A stretch of DNA of 15,426 nucleotides. Origin: DATJZH01 sp035499215. Its GTDB lineage: Bacteria > Actinomycetota > Actinomycetes > Streptosporangiales > Streptosporangiaceae. The stretch is taken from assembly GCA_035499215.1 (NCBI GenBank), contig DATJZH010000411.1:1-15426 (forward strand). Direction: 5' to 3'. Both the position numbers and the translations under genes were made by a program. Below are positions 5,302 to 13,264 of this stretch, piece by piece. The stretch's first letter is position 1. Each line of letters starts with the position of its first letter. The notes beneath the pieces are model-generated. The model made no database searches. It was not told where the DNA came from and saw only the letters and a list, made by a program, of their open reading frames with translations.

Positions 5302-6546
5302 TCATCCGGCCGCGGCGGCGCCGGCAACACCGTCAGCGGCAGGCCGGGCGGCAGCGCGGCGGCGCACCGGGTCGGCCAGCGCGGCGGTCAGCTGATCGAG
5401 CGCATCGATGGTATGCGCGCTGACAACGGCGTCGCAGTGCGGCCATGCCGCGGCCATGCCGCCAGCGAGTGGCTGGTAGACCGGACTCTTCGTCCGTGGA
5501 TTGACCCACACGATGCGAAACGCGACCAGCGACAGCCGCTCCATCTCACGCCGCAGGACATCGGGATCACCGGTGTCCCAGCCATCCGAGATAATCACCA
5601 CAACCGCGCCGCGCGCCATGCCGCGGCGCCCGCAGGAGTCGTTGAAGTCCTTCAGCGCGGCCCCGATCCTGGTCCCGCCGAGCCAGTCCGGCGCCGTCTG
5701 CCCGGCCCGGTGCAGTGCCAGCCCCGGCAGTGACCGGGCCAGCGCAGGCGTCAGCCGGGTCAGCCGGGTGGCGAAGCTGAACACCTCGGCGCTCGCGCCC
5801 CCGGCAGCGCAGTAGAGCAGCTGGATCATCGCCCGGGCGTATGGCTCCATCGACCCGGAGATGTCGCACAGCACGACCAGCCTGCGCGGCCGCGGCGCGG
5901 GCGCCCGCGAGATCAGCCGGAACGCGTGCCCGCCGGTTCGGCGGGCCTGCCTCAGTGTGGCGCGCATATCGGGACGCCGGCCGCCAGGCCGACGGCGCTG
6001 GCGCCGGGACCGGCGCGGCGGCACGGCCAGGGTGAGCTGGCGCATCAGGCCCGCCAGCATGGTCAGCTCGGTGTCGGACAGCTCGGCGAAGTCCTTCGAC
6101 GCGAGCCGCTCCTGCGCGCTGCCGAGATAGTGGTGCTCGACCGCCTGGCCGGGCTGCGCGGGGTCCGGCGGGCCGTGGGAGCCAGCCTCTGGGGTTCCGC
6201 GCGATCCGGCCGAATGCCTCCGGGCCGCCTGCGCGGCCTCGGCCAGCAGGTCCTCCGGGGCGGGCGGGCGGCTGGGCAGGCCGACTGCATTGCCGTCCCC
6301 GCGCTGATCCGCCACGTCGGCCAGGCCGCCGAAGACCTGGCGGAATACCGCATCCAGGATCTGGATCTGATCCTTGTCCGATACGAGCGTCGCAAGCGCG
6401 CACAGGTACAGGCCGCGCGCAGTACCCGGCCGGGCCAGCGTGACCGCGCCGGCAAAACTCTCGCAGCGGCCCGGCCCGGCGGGCAGGCCGGCCAGGCGCA
6501 GGGCAGCCCCGAACCGGGCGGCGACCTCGGCCAGATCGTCAGCCAT
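5302..6546 (-). CDS. coxE: VWA-domain protein, CoxE-like CO dehydrogenase maturation factor
   Basis: 414 residues from the ATG at 6546, which overlaps the end of the MoxR gene as ATGGCTGA (8 bases), implying translational coupling; a TTG at 6558 would add four residues. The N-terminal third is helical, followed by a basic, Pro/Arg-rich stretch (about 176-195). The von Willebrand A domain starts near 221 with a complete metal-ion-dependent adhesion site: DISGS (228-232), Thr292 in GGTRIG, and Asp321 in SDGWDTGD. CoxE proteins pair with a MoxR AAA+ ATPase (CoxD). In Oligotropha (Afipia) carboxidovorans that pair is needed to build the sulfur- and copper-containing active site. Being last in the operon, with the MoxR gene directly before it, fits this role. 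The C-terminus is Ala/Arg rich and poorly conserved. Confidence 0.9.
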   Translation of the reverse strand: MADDLAEVAARFGAALRLAGLPAGPGRCESFAGAVTLARPGTARGLYLCALATLVSDKDQIQILDAVFRQVFGGLADVADQRGDGNAVGLPSRPPAPEDLLAEAAQAARRHSAGSRGTPEAGSHGPPDPAQPGQAVEHHYLGSAQERLASKDFAELSDTELTMLAGLMRQLTLAVPPRRSRRQRRRPGGRRPDMRATLRQARRTGGHAFRLISRAPAPRPRRLVVLCDISGSMEPYARAMIQLLYCAAGGASAEVFSFATRLTRLTPALARSLPGLALHRAGQTAPDWLGGTRIGAALKDFNDSCGRRGMARGAVVVIISDGWDTGDPDVLRREMERLSLVAFRIVWVNPRTKSPVYQPLAGGMAAAWPHCDAVVSAHTIDALDQLTAALADPVRRRAAARPAADGVAGAAAAG

Positions 6547-7432
6547 CGCCGCTGACAAGCGCGGCGAACCCCGCGTCCCTGGCCGCCTGCAGGTCCTCGG
6601 CGTATTTCAGCACGGCGCCCGCGGTGCGCTCGGCACCCTTAGCGTCCAGCTCGGAGGCGCCGAGGACCGTCAGCGCCGCCGTCCAGCTGATCGCCTCGGC
6701 GACCCCCGGCTGCTTGGCGAGGTCGAGCCCGCGCAGCCGGGTCACCCCGCAGGCGACCTGCTCGGTGAGCGAGACCGCTGCCGCGGGCACCCGCCTGCGG
6801 ATGATGGCGGCGACCCGGCTGATGTCCGGGTAGTCGATCCAGTGATACAGGCAGCGGCGCTTCAGCGCGTCATGCAGGTCGCGCGTCCGGTTCGAGGTGA
6901 GCACCACGACGGGCGGGAAGGCCGCCCGGCGAGTGCCGAGCTCGGGGATCGTCACCGCCGACTCGGCCAGCAGTTCGAACAGGAACGCCTCGAACTCGTC
7001 GTCGCCGCGGTCCACCTCATCGATCAGCAGGACCGCAGGCCGCGGTCCCGGATGGTCGAGGGCCGCGAGCAGCGGCCGCTCGAGCAGGTAGTCAGCACTG
7101 AACAAGTCCGCCTCGCGCGGCGTCTCGCCGCGGGCCTCCGCGAGCCGGATCGCCAGGAGCTGGCGCGGGTAATTCCATTCGTACAGCGCCTCGGCCGAGG
7201 TCAGGCCCTCGTAGCACTGCAGCCGGATCAGCGGCGTGTCCAGCACGCCCGCCAGCGCCTTTGCCGCCTCGGTCTTGCCGACTCCCGGCTCGCCTTCCAG
7301 CAGGATCGGCTGGCCCATCCGCGCGGCGAGGAACAGCGCGGTGCCAAGCGGCTCGTCGGCCAGGTAGCTGGCGTCGTCCAGCCCCCTGAGCAGCGCTGGC
7401 ACATCAGGAAGCCGTTCTGCCAGCTCGCTCAT
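6539..7432 (-). CDS. coxD: MoxR-family AAA+ ATPase, CoxD-like
   Basis: 297 residues, ATG at 7432 sharing ATGA with the stop of the xdhC-like gene. Walker A is GEPGVGKT (47-54), Walker B is VLLIDEVD (134-141), sensor 1 is TSN (179-181), and an Arg-rich LKRRC follows at 190-194. The length is normal for CoxD/MoxR proteins. MoxR ATPases work as chaperones with a VWA partner; in CO dehydrogenase operons CoxD is a membrane-associated ATPase that helps sulfurate the Mo centre before copper insertion (known in O. carboxidovorans). The VWA partner follows with an 8-base overlap, so the two proteins are probably made in fixed ratio. No missing residue seen. Confidence 0.93.
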   Translation of the reverse strand: MSELAERLPDVPALLRGLDDASYLADEPLGTALFLAARMGQPILLEGEPGVGKTEAAKALAGVLDTPLIRLQCYEGLTSAEALYEWNYPRQLLAIRLAEARGETPREADLFSADYLLERPLLAALDHPGPRPAVLLIDEVDRGDDEFEAFLFELLAESAVTIPELGTRRAAFPPVVVLTSNRTRDLHDALKRRCLYHWIDYPDISRVAAIIRRRVPAAAVSLTEQVACGVTRLRGLDLAKQPGVAEAISWTAALTVLGASELDAKGAERTAGAVLKYAEDLQAARDAGFAALVSGDG

Positions 7433-8385
7433 GCCTGGTAACGGCCCGGGTTATCGGCGAACGCCTGCTCGCATCCGGGACCGCAGAAGTACCACATGCG
7501 TCCATCATGCGACAACCGCGGGCTTGCCTCCGACACCGCGACTGCCATCCTGCAGACCGGATCGGCGGCGGTGCAGGGCCCGGCTCCGGGGGCCGTAAGC
7601 TGCCCCGCTCCGGGGGCCGTAAGCTGCCCGGCTCCGGGGGCTGGCATGCCGGCGCGGCCCGGCCGCAGCCGCTCCGCCACGATCTCCGCATAGATCGACA
7701 GCGCAATCTCCGGTCCGGTCCTGGCACCGATGTCGAGGCCCGCGGGGGTGTGCACCCGGCCCGCTTCCTCGCGGGACAGGTCCATGTCCGTGAGGACCTG
7801 CGCGCCGCGCTTCCTGCTGGCCACCAGGCCGATGTAGGGCACGGCCGCCGCGAGCGCCGCCCTCAGCACCGGCTCCTCGCCCCGCCCGTGCCCGGCGACG
7901 ATCACGGCGGCCGCGTCGGGCTGCACCTGATCGCCGGTCGGCCCGGCCGGCCGCAGCTCGTAACCCAGCGCGGCCCCGACTTCCCGCAGCGCGCGCGCAG
8001 TCGGGCCGTCACCGCCCACGTAGATCAGCGGCGGCGGGAACACGCCCTCGAGGAAGATCTCGAGCATTCCCCCGGACGCGCACGGGTTGGCCACGGTGAC
8101 CAGGCCCTCGGCCACGACCTCCGCGGCGGCCTCGGGGATGATCCGCAGCATCACGGCCTCGCCGGTCTTGAGCACCCGCAGGCCGTGCAGCCGGACCGAC
8201 GATTCGGCGCACGTCCCGCCGACGAAACCCTCGATGGTCCCGTCGGGCAGGACGAGCGCGCGATCGCCCGCCTTGGCGCTGGTGGGCCGCAGCGCGCGTA
8301 CCACCGTGGCCTTGACAAAAGGCTGCCGGCCCGCGCGGAGTTCCTCTGCCCGGGATCGCAGCCCGGGGACGTAGCCAGCGCTCAA
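7429..8385 (-). CDS. XdhC/CoxF-like molybdenum-cofactor insertion protein fused to a YHS domain
   Basis: 318 residues if translation starts at the TTG at 8385, whose TTGA overlaps the coxL stop as other junctions in this operon do. A GTG at 8433 would add 16 non-family residues; neither has a clear ribosome binding site. Residues 9-75 form the XdhC/CoxI N-terminal domain (RQPFVKATVV, LPDGTIEGFVGG, Cys59). Residues 118-240 form the C-terminal Rossmann-like domain (YVGGDGPTARAL 122-133, VAGHGRGEEP, GLVASRKRG). XdhC proteins bind Mo cofactor and help load it into xanthine dehydrogenase or CODH-type enzymes. A repetitive Pro/Gly/Ala linker (about 246-270) leads to a YHS domain (275-318): DPVC, Cys278, YFCGPGC with Cys301 and Cys305, and a DNPGRY end. 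YHS domains occur in copper and other metal-handling proteins. The fusion within a Cu-requiring CODH operon suggests metal delivery (inference). Confidence 0.9.
   Translation of the reverse strand: MSAGYVPGLRSRAEELRAGRQPFVKATVVRALRPTSAKAGDRALVLPDGTIEGFVGGTCAESSVRLHGLRVLKTGEAVMLRIIPEAAAEVVAEGLVTVANPCASGGMLEIFLEGVFPPPLIYVGGDGPTARALREVGAALGYELRPAGPTGDQVQPDAAAVIVAGHGRGEEPVLRAALAAAVPYIGLVASRKRGAQVLTDMDLSREEAGRVHTPAGLDIGARTGPEIALSIYAEIVAERLRPGRAGMPAPGAGQLTAPGAGQLTAPGAGPCTAADPVCRMAVAVSEASPRLSHDGRMWYFCGPGCEQAFADNPGRYQA
7583..7650. repeat. 24-bp in-frame tandem repeat (two full copies plus a partial third)
   Basis: Units at 7583-7606 and 7607-7630 differ only at the last base, and a third unit diverges after its first 10 to 11 bases. 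In the xdhC-like frame each unit encodes the octapeptide APGAGQLT (read on the minus strand). The repeat lies exactly in the linker between the XdhC and YHS domains, so copy-number change would alter linker length without changing frame. Confidence 0.85.
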
Positions 8386-10760
8386 GGGATCGCCAGGTCG
8401 GTGCGTAGCGGCCGGCCCTGGATCGTGCTCCACACGTTCGCCGGGGTCAGCGGCATGTCAGCATGCCGCACTCCGAATGGCCTGAGCGCGTCGAGCACCG
8501 AGTTGACGATCGCCGGCGGCGAGCCGACAGTGGCCGACTCACCGATGCCCTTGGCGCCGATCGGGTGATGCGGCGACGGCGTGACGGTCTCGCCCAGTTC
8601 CCAGGACGGGCATTCCATCGCGGTCGGCAGCAGATAGTCCATGAACGAGCCGCCAAGGCAGTTGCCGTCCTCGTCGAAGGCGATGACCTGCATCAAGGCC
8701 ATGCCGACTCCGTCCGCGAGCCCGCCGTGCACCTGGCCCTCAACGATCATCGGGTTGATCCGCACACCGCAGTCGTCGACCGCGATGAACCGCCGGACCT
8801 TGACCTGGCCGGTGCCGGGATCCACGTCGGTGACACAGAGGTAGGCACCGAACGGGTAGGTGAGGTTCGGCGGGTTGTAGACGGTCTCCGCGTCGAGGTG
8901 CCCCTCGACGCCCTCGGGCAGTTCCAGCGAGGAATGCGCAGCCATCGCGATCTCGGCGATGTTATGTCCCTTGTCCGGGTCGCCGCGCACCTGCCACTTG
9001 CCGTCCGCCCACTCCAGGTCCTCCGGTGACACCTCCAGCATCGCCGATGCCACGATCTTGGCCCGCTCGCGGACCTTGCGCGCGACGATCGCGGCCGCGG
9101 CGCCGGAGACGGGCGTGGACCGGGAGCCGTAAGTGCCCAGGCCGAACGGGGTCCGGTCGGTATCCCCATGCACGACCTCGATGTCGTCCGGCGACATGCC
9201 AAGCTCCTGGGCCACGATCTGGGCGAAGGTCGTCTCGTGTCCCTGGCCCTGGGTCTGGCAGGAGACGCCGAGCACTGCCTTGCCGGTCGGGTGCACCCGC
9301 AGGTCGGCCCCGTCGGCCATGCCCAGGCCCAGGATGTCCATGTGCTTGCGCGGGCCCGCGCCGACGCCCTCGGTGAAGAAGCTGACCCCGATGCCCATGT
9401 ACTCCCCGCGAGCCCGCTTCTGCGCCTGCTCCCGGCGCAGCTCGGCGTAGCCGGCGATGTCCATCGCGGCCTGCAGCGCCCGCGGATAGTCGCCGGAGTC
9501 GTACTCCCAGCCTGTCTTGCAGGTGTAGGGGAACTGCTCGGGCCGCAGCAGGTTCTTCATCCGCAGCTGCGCGGCATCCGCGTCGAGATCGCAGGCGAGC
9601 ACGTCGACCATCCGCTCGACCAGGTACACGGCCTCGGTGATCCGGAACGAGCACGCGTAGGCGACGCCGCCCGGCGCCTTGTTCGTGTACACGCCGGTGA
9701 CCTCGCAGTGCGCGGCCTGCAGGTCATAGGAGCCAGTGAAGATGTGGAAGAACCCGGCCGGGAACTTCGTGGGCTGCGCGGTGCCGTTGAACGCGCCGTG
9801 GTCGGCCAGCACCTTGACCCGCAGGCCGAGGATCTTCCCGTCCCTGGTTGCGGCGATCTCGCCGTGCATGTGGTAGTCGCGGGCGAATGAGGTGGACATC
9901 AGGTTCTCGGACCGGTCCTCGACCCACTTCACCGGCTTGCCCGTCACGATGGAGCCGACGACGGCGCAGACATAGCCCGGGTAGACGCCGACCTTGTTGC
10001 CGAACCCGCCGCCGATGTCGGGGGAGATAATCCGGATCTTGTGCTCCGGCAGCCCGGCGACGAGCGCGTACACGGTGCGGTGCGCGTGCGGCGCCTGCGT
10101 GGTGGTCCAGACGTTCAGCTGGCCGGTCACTTTGTTGTAGTCGACGACGGTGCCGCAGGTTTCCAGCGGCGCCGGGTGCGACCGCGGGTAGAGCATGTCC
10201 TGCGCGACCACGACGTCGGCAGTGGCGAAGACCGCGTCGGTCGCCGCCCTGTCGCCGGCCTCCCAGTCGAAGATGTGGTTGTCCCGCTTGCCCGCCACAT
10301 CGTCGCGGATCACCGGGGCACCGGGGTCCAGCGCCTTCCTGGCGTCGATGACCGCGGGCAGCTGCTCGTACTCGACGTCGATGAGCTCGAGCGCGTCGCG
10401 CGCCGAGTACCTGTCCTCGGCGACGACGAAGGCGACCTCCTGGCCCTGGAACCGCACTTTGTCGGTCGCCAGGACAGCCTGGACATCCTGCGACAGGGTG
10501 GGCATCCAGGCGAGCTTCAGGCCCTCCAGGGTCTGGCCGGTGATGACAGCCTTGACCTTAGGGTGGGCCTCGGCTGCGGAGGTGTCCACGGAGATGACCC
10601 TGGCGTGCGCCATCGGGCTGCGCAGGATCGCCCCGTGCAGCATGCCGGGCAGCTGGAGGTCGTCGATGTAGTTGCCCTGGCCGCGGATGAAGCGCGCGTC
10701 CTCCTTGCGCTTGACCGGCCCGTAGGCCCCGTTCATCCGGTGCCCGGTCGCTGCCGTCAT
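8382..10760 (-). CDS. coxL: Carbon monoxide dehydrogenase large subunit, form I type
   Basis: 792 residues from the ATG at 10760, supported by AGGAGG (10768-10773) 7 bases upstream and an ATGA overlap with coxS. A longer open frame to 11165 is only read-through over coxS. It belongs to the xanthine oxidase molybdenum-subunit family. Motifs: GGGFGNK (250-256), AYACSFR (367-373), QGQGHE (504-509) and GAKGIGES (735-742) with the catalytic Glu741. AYxCSFR is the signature of form I (true aerobic) CO dehydrogenases, where the Cys (here 370) binds copper in the Cu-S-Mo centre; form II enzymes have AYRGAGR instead. The protein oxidises CO with water to CO2, passing electrons to CoxS and CoxM; it acts in the cytoplasm, commonly at the membrane. 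Residue x is Ala where the enzymes I recall have Arg. Family and form assignment are strong; actual activity is untested. Confidence 0.96.
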   Translation of the reverse strand: MTAATGHRMNGAYGPVKRKEDARFIRGQGNYIDDLQLPGMLHGAILRSPMAHARVISVDTSAAEAHPKVKAVITGQTLEGLKLAWMPTLSQDVQAVLATDKVRFQGQEVAFVVAEDRYSARDALELIDVEYEQLPAVIDARKALDPGAPVIRDDVAGKRDNHIFDWEAGDRAATDAVFATADVVVAQDMLYPRSHPAPLETCGTVVDYNKVTGQLNVWTTTQAPHAHRTVYALVAGLPEHKIRIISPDIGGGFGNKVGVYPGYVCAVVGSIVTGKPVKWVEDRSENLMSTSFARDYHMHGEIAATRDGKILGLRVKVLADHGAFNGTAQPTKFPAGFFHIFTGSYDLQAAHCEVTGVYTNKAPGGVAYACSFRITEAVYLVERMVDVLACDLDADAAQLRMKNLLRPEQFPYTCKTGWEYDSGDYPRALQAAMDIAGYAELRREQAQKRARGEYMGIGVSFFTEGVGAGPRKHMDILGLGMADGADLRVHPTGKAVLGVSCQTQGQGHETTFAQIVAQELGMSPDDIEVVHGDTDRTPFGLGTYGSRSTPVSGAAAAIVARKVRERAKIVASAMLEVSPEDLEWADGKWQVRGDPDKGHNIAEIAMAAHSSLELPEGVEGHLDAETVYNPPNLTYPFGAYLCVTDVDPGTGQVKVRRFIAVDDCGVRINPMIVEGQVHGGLADGVGMALMQVIAFDEDGNCLGGSFMDYLLPTAMECPSWELGETVTPSPHHPIGAKGIGESATVGSPPAIVNSVLDALRPFGVRHADMPLTPANVWSTIQGRPLRTDLAIP

Positions 10761-11278
10761 GCCGTCACCTCCTCTGCCGCCTGGTCGGTGAAGGCGCCAT
10801 CGTCGGCGGCCTCGGCGGCCGCGGCGTGCTCGGCAGCCCAGCGCACCGACCGCACGATGTTCTCGTAGCCGGTGCACCGGCAGATCTGGCCGGACAGGGC
10901 CTCGCGGATCTCCGCCGTGGACGGATCCGGGTGGTGATCGAGCAGCCAGCGGGATGTCAGCATCATGCCCGGCGTGCAGAACCCGCACTGCAGCCCGTGG
11001 CATTCGGCGAAACCCTGCTGGATCGGGTCCAGCTCGCCGTCCCGCTCCAGGCCCTCCACCGTCCGCACCCGGTGACCGTCGGCCGTCGCGGCCAGCACGG
11101 TGCAGGACTTCACCGGGGTCTCGTCCAGCCAGACGACGCAGGCGCCGCAGTTGGACGTGTCGCATCCCCAGTGCGAGCCCGTCAAGCCGAGCTCGTCGCG
11201 GAGGAAGTGGATCAGCAGCAGCCGCGGCTCGACCTCGCGCGGGTACTCGGCCCCGTTCACTTCCACGGTGATCTGCAT
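10757..11278 (-). CDS. coxS: Carbon monoxide dehydrogenase small (iron-sulfur) subunit
   Basis: 173 residues, ATG at 11278 with AGGAGG (11285-11290) 6 bases upstream, one base after the coxM stop. The N-terminal plant-ferredoxin-like domain carries Cys39, Cys44, Cys47 and Cys59 for one 2Fe-2S cluster. The C-terminal helical domain has CGFC (98-101) and CRC (133-135) for the second. CTPGM and CRCTGY are classic for this subunit family. It passes electrons from the Mo/Cu site of CoxL to the FAD of CoxM. A variable Ala/Glu-rich tail follows residue 150. The gene lies between coxM and coxL, the M-S-L order of form I operons. Confidence 0.96.
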   Translation of the reverse strand: MQITVEVNGAEYPREVEPRLLLIHFLRDELGLTGSHWGCDTSNCGACVVWLDETPVKSCTVLAATADGHRVRTVEGLERDGELDPIQQGFAECHGLQCGFCTPGMMLTSRWLLDHHPDPSTAEIREALSGQICRCTGYENIVRSVRWAAEHAAAAEAADDGAFTDQAAEEVTA

Positions 11279-11279
11279 G

Positions 11280-12155
11280 TCAGGCCTCCTCTGCGTGCGC
11301 CCGGCGCGCTGCCCGGCGCAGTGCCCGCACAGTGAGCTCGCCCGCGAGGTGCCGCTTGTAGTCGGCTGGGCCGCGCTGGTCAGAAGTCGGGCTGCAGTGC
11401 TCGGCGGCGATCTGGCCCGCCCTGGCGAGGTTCTCGTCCGTCGCCGCGGCGCCGCGCAGGAACTCCTCGGCCTCGGGCGCGGCGAAATGCTCGGCGCCTA
11501 CCGCGGTGAGGCCGATGCCGGCCGCGGTGATCGTGTCCTCGTGCAGCCATACCGCGGCGCCCGCCGCGGCGACCGGCCAGTCGCCAACCCGTCGCTCGAC
11601 CTTCTCATAGGCGCTGCCGCCGCCTGGCCTGACCGCCACCCTGATCTCGGTCAGCAGCTCATCTGGCTCGACAACGGTTTCGTAGGGGCCGATGTGGAAT
11701 TCACGCGCCGCCACTGTCCTCGTTCCGTATCGGCCCTGGATCACCATGACGGCCCCGACCGCGGCGAAGGCGGCGGACAGATCCTCGGAGGGATCCGCCT
11801 GGCACAGCGAACCGCCGATGGTGCCCCTGTTGCGGACGACGGGATCGGCGACGACCCGTTCAGCATCATGCAAGATCGCGAAGTGCTGGCCGGCCGCCGC
11901 GCAGTCCAGCAGATCGGCATGGCGGGTCAGCGCGCCGATCCGCAGCTCACCGCTGGCGAGGCGGATGTAAGACAGCTCAGCGAGGTCATTGATGTCGATC
12001 AGCGTCTCCGGCTGGGCGAGCCGGAGCTTCATCATCGGGATCAGGCTGTGCCCTCCGGCCAGCACCCTGGCCTCGGGACCCGACCTGGCCAGCAATGCGA
12101 GAGCATGCCCGACGCTAGTAGCCCGCTCGTAGGCGAAGTACGCGGGAACTTGCAT
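11280..12155 (-). CDS. coxM: Carbon monoxide dehydrogenase medium (FAD) subunit
   Basis: 291 residues from the ATG at 12155, with GGAGG (12160-12164) 4 bases upstream. A longer open frame to 12245 has no start support and would cover the promoter region. FAD-binding motifs of the family are present: AGGHS (33-37) in the first FAD subdomain and TIGGS (112-116) in the second, followed by the CO dehydrogenase C-terminal domain from about 180. The subunit accepts electrons from CoxS and hands them to the respiratory chain. It is the first gene of the operon, divergent from the LysR gene across 161 bases, so transcription should start in that gap. Confidence 0.95.
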   Translation of the reverse strand: MQVPAYFAYERATSVGHALALLARSGPEARVLAGGHSLIPMMKLRLAQPETLIDINDLAELSYIRLASGELRIGALTRHADLLDCAAAGQHFAILHDAERVVADPVVRNRGTIGGSLCQADPSEDLSAAFAAVGAVMVIQGRYGTRTVAAREFHIGPYETVVEPDELLTEIRVAVRPGGGSAYEKVERRVGDWPVAAAGAAVWLHEDTITAAGIGLTAVGAEHFAAPEAEEFLRGAAATDENLARAGQIAAEHCSPTSDQRGPADYKRHLAGELTVRALRRAARRAHAEEA

Positions 12156-12316
12156 ACAACCTCCATCATTCCGGACACGATGGTACATCCGGGACTTGAC
12201 TGCCGGATAGTAACTGATGTTGCGGCACCGTCGGCCGTTGCGCAATGCGCGGATAACCGGATGCTTATGCTCTGTTACAGGACGCCAGACCGGTGCCCGC
12301 CCGTCAGGTCGGAGTT
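12156..12316. promoter_or_regulatory. Divergent coxM/lysR promoter-operator region
   Basis: The 161 bases between the two divergent genes should hold both promoters and the LysR binding sites. Visible elements: TTGCGCAA (perfect palindrome, 12238-12245), a CCGG-N10-CCGG pair near 12190-12206, and a TATGCT (12266-12271) that could be a -10 element for lysR. LysR proteins usually bind T-N11-A dyads between divergent promoters. I could not fix a single well-supported -35/-10 pair for coxM, so exact sites remain unassigned. Confidence 0.5.
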
Positions 12317-13264
12317 ATGACCCTTACTCAGCTCAACGCATTCGTGCTGGTGGCCCGGCTCGGCTCTGTCACCGCTGCGGCAACGGCGCTGGGCGTCAGC
12401 GAGCCGGCGGTGTCCCAGGCCCTGTCCGCGCTTCGGCGGCATCTCGGTGATCGGCTCATCGTCCGGGGCTCGGCGGGGATGACGCTGACAGCGGGCGGCA
12501 ACCGCCTGCTGAGCACGGCAGCACGGATCGTCGCTCTCGGCGCGGAAGCGCAAGCCGCTGTCCGCGAAGCTCAGGGAGCACCCGAGCAGCTGCGGGTAGT
12601 GGCCACCTCTGTCTTGTCGGAATTCGTCGTGGGCCCGTTGCTCGAAGCGTTCGGCCGGCGTTTCGCGGGGCCGCTGGAGATCTCTGCGGGCGTGGCTGCC
12701 ACCGGGGAGATGCCGGTGCTTGTCACCAACCGGCTCGCCGATGCCGCGCTGGGACCCCGCGTTGCCGTCGGCCCGTTCCGCGAAATCGTCAGCGAGCCGA
12801 TCTTCCGCTACAAGATAATTTTCGTGGGGGCTCAGGGTTTGCCTTCTCGCCGGGGCGTCGGTCAGTGTCTGTGGCTGGTGGACCCGTCGGGCGCTGACCC
12901 CCGCAGCGATGTCGGGCAGCTGCTCGGCAAGCTGCGGATTCCGGAGCAGCGGATCCGGGTCTTCCCCAACCAGACGGCTGCCTGGGGTGCCGCCGCTGAG
13001 GGGGCAGGGATCGCTCCGGCGGTGGCTCACCTGGTGGCCCAGCAACTGCGCCGTGGCGAGCTGGTGGTCATCGATGTCCCGGTTGCCCCGGCTGTGGCCA
13101 GCTGGCATGTGACCGTCATGAACCGGGAGCGGCGCACTACCGCGGTCGGGGCGCTGCGCAATTTCCTCAGCACTCCCGAGGCCATGCAGCTGATGCGGTC
13201 ACCCGCCGCTGGCGTTCCGCCCTCGCGATTCCGCCCGCCCGTCTTCGTGACGATCTGGAGCTGA
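12317..13264 (+). CDS. LysR-type transcriptional regulator
   Basis: 315 residues from the ATG at 12317. That start gives the canonical opening MTLTQLNAFVLVARLGS; a GTG at 12293 would add eight residues, and GGAG lies only 2 bases before the ATG. The winged helix-turn-helix spans about 3-62 with the recognition segment SEPAVSQALSALRRHLG, and a linker helix follows to about 90. The effector-binding domain covers about 92-300. The divergent position next to coxM makes it the likely regulator of the CO dehydrogenase operon, as LysR genes usually control the divergent unit (inference). The ligand is unknown. Its last 66 bases overlap, tail to tail, the end of the LOG-family gene. Confidence 0.93.
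   Translation: MTLTQLNAFVLVARLGSVTAAATALGVSEPAVSQALSALRRHLGDRLIVRGSAGMTLTAGGNRLLSTAARIVALGAEAQAAVREAQGAPEQLRVVATSVLSEFVVGPLLEAFGRRFAGPLEISAGVAATGEMPVLVTNRLADAALGPRVAVGPFREIVSEPIFRYKIIFVGAQGLPSRRGVGQCLWLVDPSGADPRSDVGQLLGKLRIPEQRIRVFPNQTAAWGAAAEGAGIAPAVAHLVAQQLRRGELVVIDVPVAPAVASWHVTVMNRERRTTAVGALRNFLSTPEAMQLMRSPAAGVPPSRFRPPVFVTIWS

Noticed and set aside
7583..7650. CRISPR-like array
   Set aside because: The units abut without spacers and are in frame within a protein linker.
6374..8568. Long plus-strand open frames (over 350 codons) opposite moxR, xdhC and coxL
   Set aside because: They are mirror frames of high-GC coding DNA on the minus strand, lack recognisable motifs, and the minus-strand genes have complete domain signatures.
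10761..11165. N-terminal extension of the coxL open frame (927 residues in all)
   Set aside because: It overlaps coxS in another frame, is Arg/Gly-rich nonsense, and a strong ribosome site precedes the ATG at 10760.
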